Shown: positions 6,761 to 15,799, counted from the stretch's first letter. The stretch: 43,037 nt of DNA from CALFMR01 sp035550595 (GCA_035550595.1 DASZOV010000006.1:1-43037), one strand, 5' to 3'. Numbers and translations are program-made. Notes: generated by a model not told the origin, from the letters alone.

Positions 6761-9700
6761 ATGAGGCGATTGGCAGGTGAGTCGTTGGTGGAGCGCATGA
6801 TGCGCGGCAGCCTGGCGCGCATCGGGATCGTGGCTGTCGCGCTCGTGGTATTGGTCGTCGCGGCAGCGTGGCCCATTCGCGGCGACGTCCACGCTCAGCA
6901 GCCATCGCCATCGTCCGCGGCAGCCGACGCGGGACGTCCGCTTCACGTGCTGTTCCTAGGTCAGGACGAAACGCGTCCGCACGCGCCGGCGAACATGTTC
7001 GGCGTCGTCGACGCGCGACTCGCGCGACGCGGTATCCAGCTCATCTACGCGGCGACGCCGGCCGACGCGCTCGCGCCCGAGACGCTGCGCTATTACGACG
7101 CGCTCGTCATCTACGGCGACGAACGGACGCTGACCGCCGATGAGGAACGCACGCTCGTGGACTTCGTGCAGAGCGGCCATGGCCTCATCGCCATCCATTC
7201 GGCCGCGACCATGTTTCCCGAGTCGACGGTCTATACGTCGCTCCTCGGCGGCCGCTTCCAGCCGGGCAGCGTCGGCGCGATCGCGGTCGACATCGCCGAT
7301 GCGTCGCATCCGGTCGTGCAAGGCGTGCAGCCGTTCACCACTGAAGACGAAGCCGAGACGCTCACTGACGTCAACGCGACGAATCGGACCGTGCTGATGA
7401 CGCGGGACGGCCAGCCGTGGACGTGGGTACGGACCGAAGGGCAGGGCCGTGTCTTCGTCACCGCGTACGGTCACGACGAGCGGACGTGGCAGCAGCCCGC
7501 GTTCCAGCAGCTCATCCAGCAGGCCATCGTCTGGACGGTCAACGACGACGCGCGGCAGGCGTTTGCAAAACTGCAGATGCCCGACGTGACGTACGTCGAC
7601 GGCTTCGACGTCCCGAATTACGAACGGCGCGATCCGGCGCCCAAGTATCAGATGCCGTTCTCGCCGGCCGACGAGCAGAAGTTCCTCATCACGCGCGCCG
7701 ACATGCGCATCGAGCTCTTCGCGAGCGAGCCGGACGTCATCAAGCCCATTGCGATGGCCTTCGACGAACGCGGACGCCTCTGGGTGATCGAGGCGATGGA
7801 CTATCCGAACGACGTCTTCAACGGGCAACCGGGCGACGACCGCATCAAGATTCTGGAAGATACGAACGGCGACGGCCGCGCCGACAAGTTCACCGTCTTC
7901 GCCGATCACCTCAACCTCGCGACGAGCCTCGTCTTCGCCAACGGCGGCGTCATTGTCTCCGCGGCGCCGAACTTCCTGTTCCTGCAGGACACGAACGGCG
8001 ACGACAAGGCCGACGTGCGCCGCGTGCTCTACACGGGCTGGGGCCTGCGCGACACGCACGCGGGTCCGTCCAACCTGCAGTACGGGCCGGACAATCACAT
8101 CTGGGGCGTGGTCGGCTACTCGGGTTTCCAGGGCGAGATCGACGGCAAGCCGATGCAGTTCGCGCAGGCCGCGTATCGCTTCAAGCCGGACGGCAGCGAC
8201 TTCGACGTGGTCACTGGCACGACGAACAACACGTGGGGCCTCGGGTTCAACGAGACGTTCGACGTGTTCGGATCGACGGCGAATGGCGACCCGAGCTGGT
8301 ACGCGGGTATTCCCAATCGCTATTTCGACGGCATAGAAGGTTTGCCGCCGGCTGCGGGTCGCGGCGTGGGGTTGGGGTACCAGAGCCTCGCCGACTTCAC
8401 GACCGTCCATCCGACGACGCCGTACATCCGGCAGGTGGACAACCAGGGCTTCTACACGGCGGGCGCGGGACACATGTTCTACACGGCGCGCGCGTTTCCG
8501 AAGGCGTACTGGAATCGCATCGCGTTCATCAACGAGCCGACCGCGCACATCATCGGTCAGGGCATCGTCGAACCAAAAGGCGCCGGCTACGTGACGCGCG
8601 ACGGCTGGAATCTCGTGTCGAGCGCGGAGGAGTGGTTCGCGCCGGTCGTCGCCACGGTTGGGCCGGACGGCGCCGTGTGGGTGGCTGACTGGTACAACTT
8701 CATCGTCCAGCACAATCCCACGCCCGAAGGCTTCAGCGCTGGCCGTGGCGCGGCGTACGAGACGTCGATGCGCGATCATCTGCGCGGCCGCATCTACCGC
8801 GTCGTCTACAAGGACGCGCCGGCGCAGCCGAAGCGATCGCTGTCGAAGTCGGATCCAGCCGGCCTCGTCGACGCGCTCGGATCCGACAACATGTTCTGGC
8901 GATTGCAGGCCCAGCGGCTGCTCGTCGAGCGCGCCAATCTCGACGTCGTGCCGCAGCTCGTCGCGATCGTGCAGAACCGCGCCGTTGATGCGATTGGGAC
9001 GAACGGCGGCGCGTTGCATGCGTTGTGGACGTTGAAGGGCTTGGGTGCGATCGATGCCGCGTCGGGCGACGGCTATCGCGCAGCGGTTGGCGCGCTGCGG
9101 CATCCGGCGGCGGGTGTGCGCAAGGCGGCGGCCATCGTCCTGCCGCACACGGCTGACGCAGCGAACGCGATGTTGTCGGCGAACCTGCTGCAGGATCCCG
9201 ATCTCCACACGCGTCTCGCCGCCGTCCTCGTCATGGCCGACATGCCGGACGCACCGAACGTGGCCGACGCGCTGTATCGCGCGAGCCACGTCGCGGAAAA
9301 CTATACGGATCCCTGGCTGGGCCGCGCGTTGTACATCGCGGCGACGCGGCATCGCGACACGTTCCTCGCACGCTACCGTGCGGATCGGACGGCGCTGCCG
9401 TTTGCGGCGCTGTCCGTGCCGCTGCGGCTCGGCGATCTGCGGCCCGACTGGCGCACGCCCGCCGCGCGCGATCTCGCGGCCGATTGGAAGGACATGCCCG
9501 TCCCCGGCGCGTGGGAAACGCACGGGCTCGCCGATTTCGACGGCGCCGTCTGGTTCACGCGCACGTTCGATGTCGCGCCGGGCGCGACCGTCGACAGCCT
9601 GTCACTTGGTCCCGTGCGCAACACGGCCGACGTGTGGTTGAACGGCCTCGAGCTCATGCCGACGCGCGGGCCTTCGATTGGAGCAAACGGCCGTCCGCAG

Positions 9701-10498
9701 CCGCCGGCGATTCCCGGCCTGCCGCCGAGCCCGACGAGCACGGCACGCTATACGACGGTGCGCTATCCCGTCCCGGCCGGCGCCGCGCACGCGGGATCCA
9801 ACACGTTGACCGTACGCATCACCAACACGAGAGGCGATGGCGGATTCGTGGGCACCGACGACGACTTGTACGTCGAGGCCGGATCGACGCGGATGCCGCT
9901 CGCGGGCACCTGGAAGTACCGCATCGAGCGATCGAGCAACACCGGCGCGCTCTACACGAGCGCCGGTGAACTGGCCGCGCACGTCGCGTTCACCGCGGCC
10001 GGTGGCATTGGCAGTGCCGCTGCGGCCGCGTTGCCCTCGGTCGCCGCCGCGCCAGACGTCGTGCTGCAGCTCGGCGTCGTGCCGAACGAGATGAAGTTCT
10101 CGACGACGGCGCTCACCGTACAGGCGGGACAACTCGTTGAAATCGCGTACACGAATGCCGATCAGGTGCAGCACAACTTCGTGCTGGGTGTGCCGGGATC
10201 GCTGCAGCAGATTGGCGCTGCCGCCGACGCGTACGCGCGTGATCCCGGTGCCGCGGGGCAGGCCTACGTACCCGATGCGCCGCAGATCATCTTCAAGACG
10301 AATCTCGTCAGCGCCGGCGATACCGTCCGGTTCCAGTTCCGCGCGCCGAGCGACCCGGGCGACTACCCATTTCTGTGCACGTTCCCCGGTCACTGGCGGA
10401 TGATGAACGGCGTACTGACGGTCACGCCCGCGTTCGGCCGCGGTCGCGGCGCCGTGCGCGGCGCCCGCGCTGGTGGTCGCGGCGCGCAGGGACGGTGA
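6761..10498 (+). CDS. Secreted ThuA / dehydrogenase beta-propeller / sugar-binding / azurin-like fusion protein
   Basis: 1245 residues. The start is fixed by AGGAGG at 6750-6755. Domains in order: an N-terminal hydrophobic signal or anchor (about 22-47, ending in VHAQQ); a ThuA-like glutamine-amidotransferase-fold domain (about 52-265); a putative membrane-bound dehydrogenase beta-propeller (about 300-690: MRIELFASEPDVIKPIAMAFDERGRLWVIE, and two calcium-like DTNGDGRAD and DTNGDDKAD loops); an Ala-rich HEAT-like segment (about 735-870); a jelly-roll resembling glycosidase sugar-binding domains (about 905-1050); and an azurin-like cupredoxin (about 1100-1220). The copper ligands are His1138, Cys1206, His1211 and Met1215, in CTFPGHWRMM with azurin spacing. 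Cys1206 is the only cysteine in the whole protein. The c-type heme CxxCH found in many relatives is missing. The Arg/Gly-rich C-terminal tail has no known role. I infer a periplasmic sugar-oxidising or sugar-binding redox protein with its own copper carrier. Confidence 0.85.
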   Translation: MRRLAGESLVERMMRGSLARIGIVAVALVVLVVAAAWPIRGDVHAQQPSPSSAAADAGRPLHVLFLGQDETRPHAPANMFGVVDARLARRGIQLIYAATPADALAPETLRYYDALVIYGDERTLTADEERTLVDFVQSGHGLIAIHSAATMFPESTVYTSLLGGRFQPGSVGAIAVDIADASHPVVQGVQPFTTEDEAETLTDVNATNRTVLMTRDGQPWTWVRTEGQGRVFVTAYGHDERTWQQPAFQQLIQQAIVWTVNDDARQAFAKLQMPDVTYVDGFDVPNYERRDPAPKYQMPFSPADEQKFLITRADMRIELFASEPDVIKPIAMAFDERGRLWVIEAMDYPNDVFNGQPGDDRIKILEDTNGDGRADKFTVFADHLNLATSLVFANGGVIVSAAPNFLFLQDTNGDDKADVRRVLYTGWGLRDTHAGPSNLQYGPDNHIWGVVGYSGFQGEIDGKPMQFAQAAYRFKPDGSDFDVVTGTTNNTWGLGFNETFDVFGSTANGDPSWYAGIPNRYFDGIEGLPPAAGRGVGLGYQSLADFTTVHPTTPYIRQVDNQGFYTAGAGHMFYTARAFPKAYWNRIAFINEPTAHIIGQGIVEPKGAGYVTRDGWNLVSSAEEWFAPVVATVGPDGAVWVADWYNFIVQHNPTPEGFSAGRGAAYETSMRDHLRGRIYRVVYKDAPAQPKRSLSKSDPAGLVDALGSDNMFWRLQAQRLLVERANLDVVPQLVAIVQNRAVDAIGTNGGALHALWTLKGLGAIDAASGDGYRAAVGALRHPAAGVRKAAAIVLPHTADAANAMLSANLLQDPDLHTRLAAVLVMADMPDAPNVADALYRASHVAENYTDPWLGRALYIAATRHRDTFLARYRADRTALPFAALSVPLRLGDLRPDWRTPAARDLAADWKDMPVPGAWETHGLADFDGAVWFTRTFDVAPGATVDSLSLGPVRNTADVWLNGLELMPTRGPSIGANGRPQPPAIPGLPPSPTSTARYTTVRYPVPAGAAHAGSNTLTVRITNTRGDGGFVGTDDDLYVEAGSTRMPLAGTWKYRIERSSNTGALYTSAGELAAHVAFTAAGGIGSAAAAALPSVAAAPDVVLQLGVVPNEMKFSTTALTVQAGQLVEIAYTNADQVQHNFVLGVPGSLQQIGAAADAYARDPGAAGQAYVPDAPQIIFKTNLVSAGDTVRFQFRAPSDPGDYPFLCTFPGHWRMMNGVLTVTPAFGRGRGAVRGARAGGRGAQGR

Positions 10499-12292
10499 TC
10501 AGGTCTTCTGCCGTTCCGCAGCCGGCGCGGGGCCCTTGGAGGTGAGGTTGAACGCTGTGTTGATGAGCGACACGTGCGAAAACGCCTGCGGGAAGTTGCC
10601 GAGCTGGCGTCGCGCAACTGGATCGTACTGCTCGGCGAGCAGACCGACGTCGTTGCGCAGTGAGAGCAGACGTTCGAAGAGCGTCCGCGCTTCGTCCGTG
10701 CGTCCCATCATCGCGTAGTTGTCGGCGAGCCAGAACGTACACGCGAGGAACACGCCTTCGCCGGGCGACAGCCCGTCGTCGACGTCTTCGGTGCGATAGC
10801 GATGGACGAACCCATCGTGCAGGAGCTCGCGCTCGATCGCGGCGACCGTGCCCATCACGCGCGGATCGGTCACCGGCAGGAAACCCACGTGCGCCATCAT
10901 CAGCAGGCTCGCGTCCAGATGTGGTGATCCGTACGCCTGCGTGAAGCAGTTGCGCCGCGTGTCGAATGCCTTCTCGCAGACTTCGGCGTGGATCTGCTCG
11001 CGCAGCGCGCGCCAGCGATCGGCCGGCCCGTCGAGCCCGAACCGTTCGACGGCCTTGACGGCGCGGTCGAACGCCACCCACGCCATCATCCGCGAGTGCG
11101 TGAAGTACTGCCGCGGTCCGCGCACTTCCCAGATGCCTTCGTCGGGCTGTTGCCAGTTCGATTCGAGGAAGTCGAGCAGGTGCTGCTGCAGACCCCAGCT
11201 CCACTCGTCGGGCGGCATGCCCGCGCGCCGCGTCTGGTGCATCACGTCCATCACTTCGCCGTAGATGTCGAGCTGGAGCTGTTCGACGGCGGCATTGCCG
11301 GCGCGCACGGGCCGTGATCCCTCGTAGCCGGGCAGCCAGCCGAGCGTCGTCTCGGTCAGACGCCGCTCGCCGAGCGGTCCGTACATGACCTGCAGCTTGG
11401 CCGGATCGCCCGCCGCCGATCGCAGCAGCCAGTCACGCCATGCGCGCGCCTCTTCCTGGTAGCCGCTGATGAGCAGCGCGTACAGCGTGAAGGTCGCATC
11501 GCGCAGCCAGCAGAAGCGATAGTCCCAGTTGCGTTCGCCGCCGATGCGCTCGGGCAGCGACGTCGTCGCGGCCGCGACGATGCCGCCGCTCGGCGCGTAG
11601 GTGAGCGCCTTGAGCGCGAGCAACGAGCTCATCACGGCTTCGCGCCAAGGGCCCTCGTAGGTGCACTGACTCGACCACTCGCGCCACCGCGCCGTCGCCG
11701 CCTCGACGACCGCAAAAGCATCGACGGGATCGGGCGGTGGTTCGTACGACGGGTGCCAGCTCAGCACGAACGGAATCCGGTCGCCGGGCGTCACGGTGAA
11801 GTTGGACGCCGTCGACAGATCTTCGCCGTGCGTTTCGACCGGCGTGCGGAGGACCAGACCGTCCGGGCCGCCCACCATGCGGATCATGGAGTCCTCGCGC
11901 CGCACCCATGGGACGATCGTCCCGTAGTCGAACCGCACGAGCAGGTCCATGTGCATCGGCACGCGGCCCTCGACGCCTTCGACGATGCGGACGATCTCGG
12001 GCGCCTGGTCGCGTGGCGGCATGCAGTCGACCACGCGCACGACGCCCGCATCGGTGGTGAACGTGGTTTCGAGGACGAGCGTGCCCTTGCGATATTGGCG
12101 GTGGACGCTGCGGGGCGCGGCGGCGGGTGCGAGCTTCCATCGTCCGTGATCGCGCACGCCGAGCAGGCGCGCGAAACAGGCGGCCGAATCGAAGCGGGGC
12201 AGGCAGAGCCAGTCGATCGAGCCGGTGCGGGAGACGAGAGCCGCGCTCTCGGTGTCGCCGATGATGGCGTAGTCTTCGATCCTCGCCAGCAC
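10499..12292 (-). CDS. Glycoside hydrolase family 15 (glucoamylase/trehalase-like)
   Basis: 597 residues, normal for bacterial GH15. The N-terminal beta-sandwich starts at IEDYAIIGDTESAALVSRTGSIDWLCLPRFDS. The (alpha/alpha)6 barrel has RNWDYRFCWLRDATFTLYAL, PDEGIWEVRG (general-acid Glu region, about residue 385) and LLAEQYDP (base Glu region, about residue 551). The family releases glucose from alpha-glucans or hydrolyses trehalose; the mycobacterial trehalase also belongs here, so substrate is open. No signal peptide is seen, so it is probably cytoplasmic and handles glycogen or trehalose. The start is a GTG with GGAGG only two bases away, but it fits the family N-terminus. It lies 12 bases downstream of the YjbQ-like gene, so the two are likely one operon. 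Its stop codon directly abuts the stop of the convergent ThuA/azurin gene. Confidence 0.93.
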   Translation of the reverse strand: MLARIEDYAIIGDTESAALVSRTGSIDWLCLPRFDSAACFARLLGVRDHGRWKLAPAAAPRSVHRQYRKGTLVLETTFTTDAGVVRVVDCMPPRDQAPEIVRIVEGVEGRVPMHMDLLVRFDYGTIVPWVRREDSMIRMVGGPDGLVLRTPVETHGEDLSTASNFTVTPGDRIPFVLSWHPSYEPPPDPVDAFAVVEAATARWREWSSQCTYEGPWREAVMSSLLALKALTYAPSGGIVAAATTSLPERIGGERNWDYRFCWLRDATFTLYALLISGYQEEARAWRDWLLRSAAGDPAKLQVMYGPLGERRLTETTLGWLPGYEGSRPVRAGNAAVEQLQLDIYGEVMDVMHQTRRAGMPPDEWSWGLQQHLLDFLESNWQQPDEGIWEVRGPRQYFTHSRMMAWVAFDRAVKAVERFGLDGPADRWRALREQIHAEVCEKAFDTRRNCFTQAYGSPHLDASLLMMAHVGFLPVTDPRVMGTVAAIERELLHDGFVHRYRTEDVDDGLSPGEGVFLACTFWLADNYAMMGRTDEARTLFERLLSLRNDVGLLAEQYDPVARRQLGNFPQAFSHVSLINTAFNLTSKGPAPAAERQKT

Positions 12293-12304
12293 GGCCTCCG
12301 AACG

Positions 12305-13375
12305 CTAGAGGAAGCGGCTCAGGACGACGTCCACCGTGCGGCGGCCTTCGAGGGTCGGCCGCCACTGCACGAGGATCGGCGCCTGGAACGTGCCTTCGAC
12401 GACCGCGCCGCGGCCGGGCGTTTTCACGTCGGAGACGAGCAGATTGACGGCGCGCTTGCGCCGCAGGAGACGAGAGGCCGGCACTTCCACGGCGCGCGCG
12501 AGCAGCCGCTCGAGGCGCGACGCGCTGAGCCCGAGCGTGTCCATCAGCCGATTGGCGGCGCGCACGAGATCGTACTTCGCGTACTCGACGGCTTTCACCG
12601 GCACCGCGCGCGGATCGTGCCACGCGTGGCGCGCCTTCTCGGCCGCGAAGCGGAGCGGGTTGCGCAGCACGTCGGCGAGATCGTGCTGCATGAGCAGCGT
12701 CTCGTATTCGTTGACCGTGAGGCTCGCGTTGCGTTCGGCCGGCGCGAGCTCGAGCCGCACGCGGCCCTTCGTCACGCCGTGCGTGTCGATCAACTCGGCC
12801 AGGCGCGAGGCGAGGCCGAACCGCGCGTCGCGCAGGTTGACCGCTTCGATCGGATGTGGCGAGACGGGGATCTCGATGGTCGTGCGCACGACCTCGACTT
12901 CGTCGTTGTAGCCGACGAGCGTGCTGATGCGGCGGCGCGGCGTGGCGCCGTTCAGGCCGTCCAGGTCGACGAAGAACACGGGCCCCGGCTGCTGCATTTC
13001 GTACGAGACGCACGCCTCGAGGCCCGACGCCATGAAGGCGAGGTGCGAGTCGCCGTTGGTCGGCTCGACGTCACGCTGCGCGGGCGGCAGTTCGGTCCGC
13101 AGCTCGAGCTTGTCGTGCTGATAACCGGCACCTTCCGGGAACATCGCACGGAACAGGCCCAGGTACCGCTCGAGCGCCGCGCCGCGCGCCGTCAGCCGAC
13201 GAGCGAGGTTCTGCGGGAAATATCCTGCCGTCGTGTGTGGCGAGACGTAGAGGCAGCGGGCGTAGCCCTCGAAGGCGTCGCCGTAGGCGGCCGACGCCAG
13301 CGCCCTCGCGTCGAGGACGTCGACGCGCGCGCGCGGCTGGATTTCCACGACGGCTTCGAGGGGTGCCACGGTCAC
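12305..13375 (-). CDS. YjbQ/UPF0047-like domain protein with a long C-terminal extension
   Basis: 356 residues from a GTG; a second GTG two codons in (13369) is possible. The first 160 residues carry the YjbQ signatures: His47 in SPHTTAGYF, His87 in GYQHD, and NGDSHLAF with His111, followed by the beta-strand pair PVFFVDLDG...RRRI. In YjbQ proteins these histidines bind metal, and E. coli YjbQ has weak thiamine-phosphate synthase activity. Ordinary members have about 140 residues. Here about 190 further residues follow, with no motif I recognise (Arg/Ala-rich helices, then a strand-rich end). The gene sits 12 bases upstream of the GH15 gene and is probably co-transcribed with it. Function is unknown. 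Confidence 0.72.
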   Translation of the reverse strand: MTVAPLEAVVEIQPRARVDVLDARALASAAYGDAFEGYARCLYVSPHTTAGYFPQNLARRLTARGAALERYLGLFRAMFPEGAGYQHDKLELRTELPPAQRDVEPTNGDSHLAFMASGLEACVSYEMQQPGPVFFVDLDGLNGATPRRRISTLVGYNDEVEVVRTTIEIPVSPHPIEAVNLRDARFGLASRLAELIDTHGVTKGRVRLELAPAERNASLTVNEYETLLMQHDLADVLRNPLRFAAEKARHAWHDPRAVPVKAVEYAKYDLVRAANRLMDTLGLSASRLERLLARAVEVPASRLLRRKRAVNLLVSDVKTPGRGAVVEGTFQAPILVQWRPTLEGRRTVDVVLSRFL

Positions 13376-13553
13376 TCGGACTCGATGGTACTACTGTGCC
13401 GCGCGAATTGAAAAGCGCCGGATTTCATCGCACGTAAGCCTTCCAGGAACACGAAAGCCGCCCCGCGCGTGGGCCGGACCGCCACGGCCTCGCGCATGCG
13501 CGTTCGACTGGCAGGGCTCTTGCCCTTTCGACTCCGCGAAAGTGGAGGGACTC

Positions 13554-13940
13554 ATGAAATTCGCGACCATCATGCTCGTCTGTGCGTGTCTCGCCGGGGC
13601 GACCGCCTGCGGCTCGAACGACTATGACACGCCGACGCCGACCGGGCCCGGACAGACGCCCATTGCGACGGGCCCGAACGTCGTGCTCGTGCCGGCTGGG
13701 ACTGCCGGCAACGGCAGCACGCCGGGCTACTCGCCGACGCCGCTGACCGTCGCGGTCGGCACGACGGTGACCTGGGGCAACAACGACGGCGCGCAGCACA
13801 CGGCGACGTCGGATTCGAACCTGTGGAACGTGTCGCTCGCGCCGGGCGCGACCGGCTCGTTCAAGTTCGACACGCCCGGCACCTACACCTATCACTGCAC
13901 CATCCACAGCTTCATGAAGGGCACGATCATCGTCCAGTAG
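13554..13940 (+). CDS. Cupredoxin lipoprotein (amicyanin/plastocyanin-like)
   Basis: 128 residues from the ATG at 13554, with GGAGGGA at 13544-13550 just upstream. The N-terminus MKFATIMLVCACLAGATAC looks like a lipoprotein signal with a somewhat degenerate lipobox. A Pro/Thr/Gly-rich linker follows. The cupredoxin domain shows the type 1 copper ligands: a His in GAQHTATSD and Cys, His and Met in HCTIHSFMKG, with the C-x2-H-x2-M spacing of amicyanin. It should shuttle single electrons in the periplasm, tethered to a membrane. It could serve either dehydrogenase in this window, but nothing here proves a pairing. I see no convincing promoter in the 178 bases between it and the divergent YjbQ-like gene. 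Confidence 0.9.
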   Translation: MKFATIMLVCACLAGATACGSNDYDTPTPTGPGQTPIATGPNVVLVPAGTAGNGSTPGYSPTPLTVAVGTTVTWGNNDGAQHTATSDSNLWNVSLAPGATGSFKFDTPGTYTYHCTIHSFMKGTIIVQ

Positions 13941-14055
13941 ACCGTCCAGCCTCGCTTCGTCCGTCCCCGCGCCTTGCGTCGCGGCCGCGAGCGAACGTCG
14001 CACTTCGACGTTCGATGCGTCCGGTGGCACTTTATGCTGTCGGAGAGGTGCGTCC

Positions 14056-14475
14056 ATGCAGCGATCGATGTATGCGCTCGTTGGGGCGATAGTGGCGGTG
14101 GCCGTCGTGGCCGTGGTCGTGGCGGCGCAGGTGCCCACACAGGTGCCGGCACCACCCGAACGGCCGGGCCTTCCCAGTGCCGCGCGGATGTACGTCCTGA
14201 ATCACGATCGGACGGAAGCCATTCCAGTCGTCGTCGAAGGCGCCGGCGACCCCGTGCCGGTCGTCGTCACCAACATTCCGCCGGTGACGCTGATGCCGAC
14301 GACGATCGTGAGCACGAAGACGATTCGTCAGCGATGGGAATATCGACGGTTGACGGTTCCAGCGGGATCGAATCTCGAGGCCGCGCTGAACGGCGCGGGC
14401 GACGAGGGATGGGAAGTCGTCGGGTCGGTCGGCGCCGGCGCCAATCAGGCGTGGGTGTTGAAGCGACCGAGGTGA
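14056..14475 (+). CDS. Small secreted or membrane-anchored protein with DUF4177-like C-terminus
   Basis: 139 residues. GGAGAGG (14042-14048) precedes the ATG. A hydrophobic N-terminus (ALVGAIVAVAVVAVVVAAQV) is a signal peptide or anchor. A Pro/Val-rich linker follows. The last 50 residues (QRWEYRRLTVPAGSNLEAALNGAGDEGWEVVGSV) resemble the small DUF4177-type module, in which a strand WEY, a helix and GWE(L/V)V recur. No enzymatic motif is visible and the function is unknown. The gene ends at a GC-rich hairpin shared with the convergent RRM gene. Confidence 0.75.
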   Translation: MQRSMYALVGAIVAVAVVAVVVAAQVPTQVPAPPERPGLPSAARMYVLNHDRTEAIPVVVEGAGDPVPVVVTNIPPVTLMPTTIVSTKTIRQRWEYRRLTVPAGSNLEAALNGAGDEGWEVVGSVGAGANQAWVLKRPR

Positions 14476-14476
14476 A

Positions 14477-14507
14477 GGGCCCGGGCCGCCGTTCGGCGGC
14501 CGGGCCC
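14477..14507. terminator. GC-rich hairpin between convergent genes
   Basis: The left arm 14477-14490 pairs with the right arm 14495-14507 around the loop GTTC, 13 base pairs with one bulged G. It begins two bases after the stop of the plus-strand gene and precedes a short T-rich stretch (CGGTTTGTCG). It probably stops transcription from both sides. Confidence 0.65.
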
Positions 14508-14529
14508 TCGGTTTGTCGTTTCGCGCGAG

Positions 14530-14877
14530 CTACCAGCGCGGCTCGCGGCGCCGGCCGCCGCCGTCACCGCCCGAGCCGCGACCGCCGCCGAAGCCGCCGC
14601 CTCCGCCGAAGCCGCGGCCACCGCCGCCGGCCGGGGGACGCGCTTCGTTCACGGCGAGCCGCCGGCCTTCGAACTCCTTGTCATTGAACTGATCGATGGC
14701 GGCGCGCGCTCCGTCTTCGGTCGTCATCTCGACGAAGGCGAAGCCGCGCGAGCGGCCCGTGGCCTGATCGCGCATCACGCGCACGGACTCGACGGGTCCG
14801 GCCTGCGCGAACAGGTCCTGGAGCGTGTTCTCCTCGGTGGAAAACGACAGGTTGCCGACGTACAGTCTCCGATTCAT
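14530..14877 (-). CDS. RNA-binding protein with one RRM and a Gly/Arg-rich tail
   Basis: 115 residues. A single RNA recognition motif fills residues 3-80. RNP2 is LYVGNL and RNP1 is RGFAFVEM, both with the aromatic residues that stack on RNA. The last 35 residues are a Gly-rich stretch with RG repeats (GGGGRGFGGGGGFGG...) ending in RRREPRW. This architecture is the bacterial Rbp type known from cyanobacteria and also common in other phyla, often linked to cold stress or mRNA localisation. AGAAGAGGA lies just upstream of the ATG. No cold-shock element is recognisable in the 238-base divergent gap upstream. It acts in the cytoplasm; targets are unknown. Confidence 0.93.
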   Translation of the reverse strand: MNRRLYVGNLSFSTEENTLQDLFAQAGPVESVRVMRDQATGRSRGFAFVEMTTEDGARAAIDQFNDKEFEGRRLAVNEARPPAGGGGRGFGGGGGFGGGRGSGGDGGGRRREPRW

Positions 14878-15115
14878 GCGTCCTCTTCTCGTTCGCGGTT
14901 GCGAACGTACCGCCGAAAGCGGCGCTCCGCAAATCCAGCCGTGGGGACCACATGTGACGCAGGAACGAAAGAAGGGCCGAGCGCGGCTCGGTCACATCCG
15001 AACGATGCCGGCGGTGGCGGCGTGATTTGACTCCCACGGCAAGCATAGCGGCTCCCGGGGGCGCGCGCAACGCGCGGCGCCGACTGCGGTTCCGCCGCTT
15101 TGCCGGTGCCCCGAG

Positions 15116-15799
15116 ATGTGGTCCTCTATGACGATGATCCTGCCCGAGGCGGTCGCCGTCATCGGCCGCGGGCGCGTCGGCGGCGCGCTCGCCGCACGCC
15201 TCCGCGAACGCGGCCGGCTCGCCGAGGACGCCGCGAGCGACCTCATCGTCCTCTGCGTGCCCGACGCCGCGATCGCCGAGGTCGCCCGCGCGCAACGGGT
15301 CGGGCCGTGGGTCGCGCACGTGAGTGGTGCCACGCCGCTCGCCGCGCTCGCGCCGCACATCCGACGCTTCAGCGTGCACCCGCTCCAGACGTTCACGCGC
15401 GATCGCGGTGCCGAGCAGATCGATGGCGCGTGGGCCGCCGTTACCGGCGAGACCGACGAGGCGCGCGCCGTGGGGCGATGGTTCGCGGAGCTCGTGGGAC
15501 TGCGACCGTTCGACCTGGCCGACGATCGTCGCGCGGTCTACCATGCGGGCGCGGTCTTCGCGTCGAACTTTCTCGTCACGCTCCATCGCGCAGCCGTTCG
15601 CGCGCTGACCGCGGCCGATACGCCTCCCGAGGCCCTGCTGCCGCTCATGCAGCGCACGATGGACAATCACTTCGACCTGACCGGGCCCATCGCGCGCGGC
15701 GACTGGTCGACGGTCGATCGGCACCTCACTGCGCTCGCGCACGACGCCCCGGATCTCGTGCCGCTCTATCGCGCGCTGGCCGAGGCGACGCGGCCATGA
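15116..15799 (+). CDS. Rossmann-fold DUF2520 protein, candidate ketopantoate reductase of the pantothenate operon
   Basis: 227 residues from the ATG at 15116. ATGs at 15128 and 15134 are equally plausible and no ribosome site decides. The N-terminal nucleotide-binding fold starts with AVIGRGRVGGALAARL, then LIVLCVPDAAI. The C-terminal half is DUF2520-like: FSVHPLQTF, AVYHAGAVFASNFLVTL and DLTGPIARGD. The stop overlaps the panC start (ATGA), so the genes are translationally coupled. PanB makes ketopantoate and PanC uses pantoate, and the reductase step between them is otherwise missing here. Francisella has a non-PanE ketopantoate reductase (PanG) in its pan operon. I recall that it belongs to this kind of family but cannot check that here. 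The reductase role is therefore inference. Confidence 0.85.
   Translation: MWSSMTMILPEAVAVIGRGRVGGALAARLRERGRLAEDAASDLIVLCVPDAAIAEVARAQRVGPWVAHVSGATPLAALAPHIRRFSVHPLQTFTRDRGAEQIDGAWAAVTGETDEARAVGRWFAELVGLRPFDLADDRRAVYHAGAVFASNFLVTLHRAAVRALTAADTPPEALLPLMQRTMDNHFDLTGPIARGDWSTVDRHLTALAHDAPDLVPLYRALAEATRP

Noticed and set aside
6956..9523. 855-codon open frame on the minus strand
   Set aside because: It is the mirror of the ThuA/azurin gene. GC-rich codon-position bias keeps the antisense frame open, and its Arg/Val-rich translation has no domain.
11753..13411. 552-codon plus-strand frame opposite the GH15 and YjbQ-like genes
   Set aside because: Shadow frame rich in Arg/His/Asp; the minus-strand genes carry clear family motifs.
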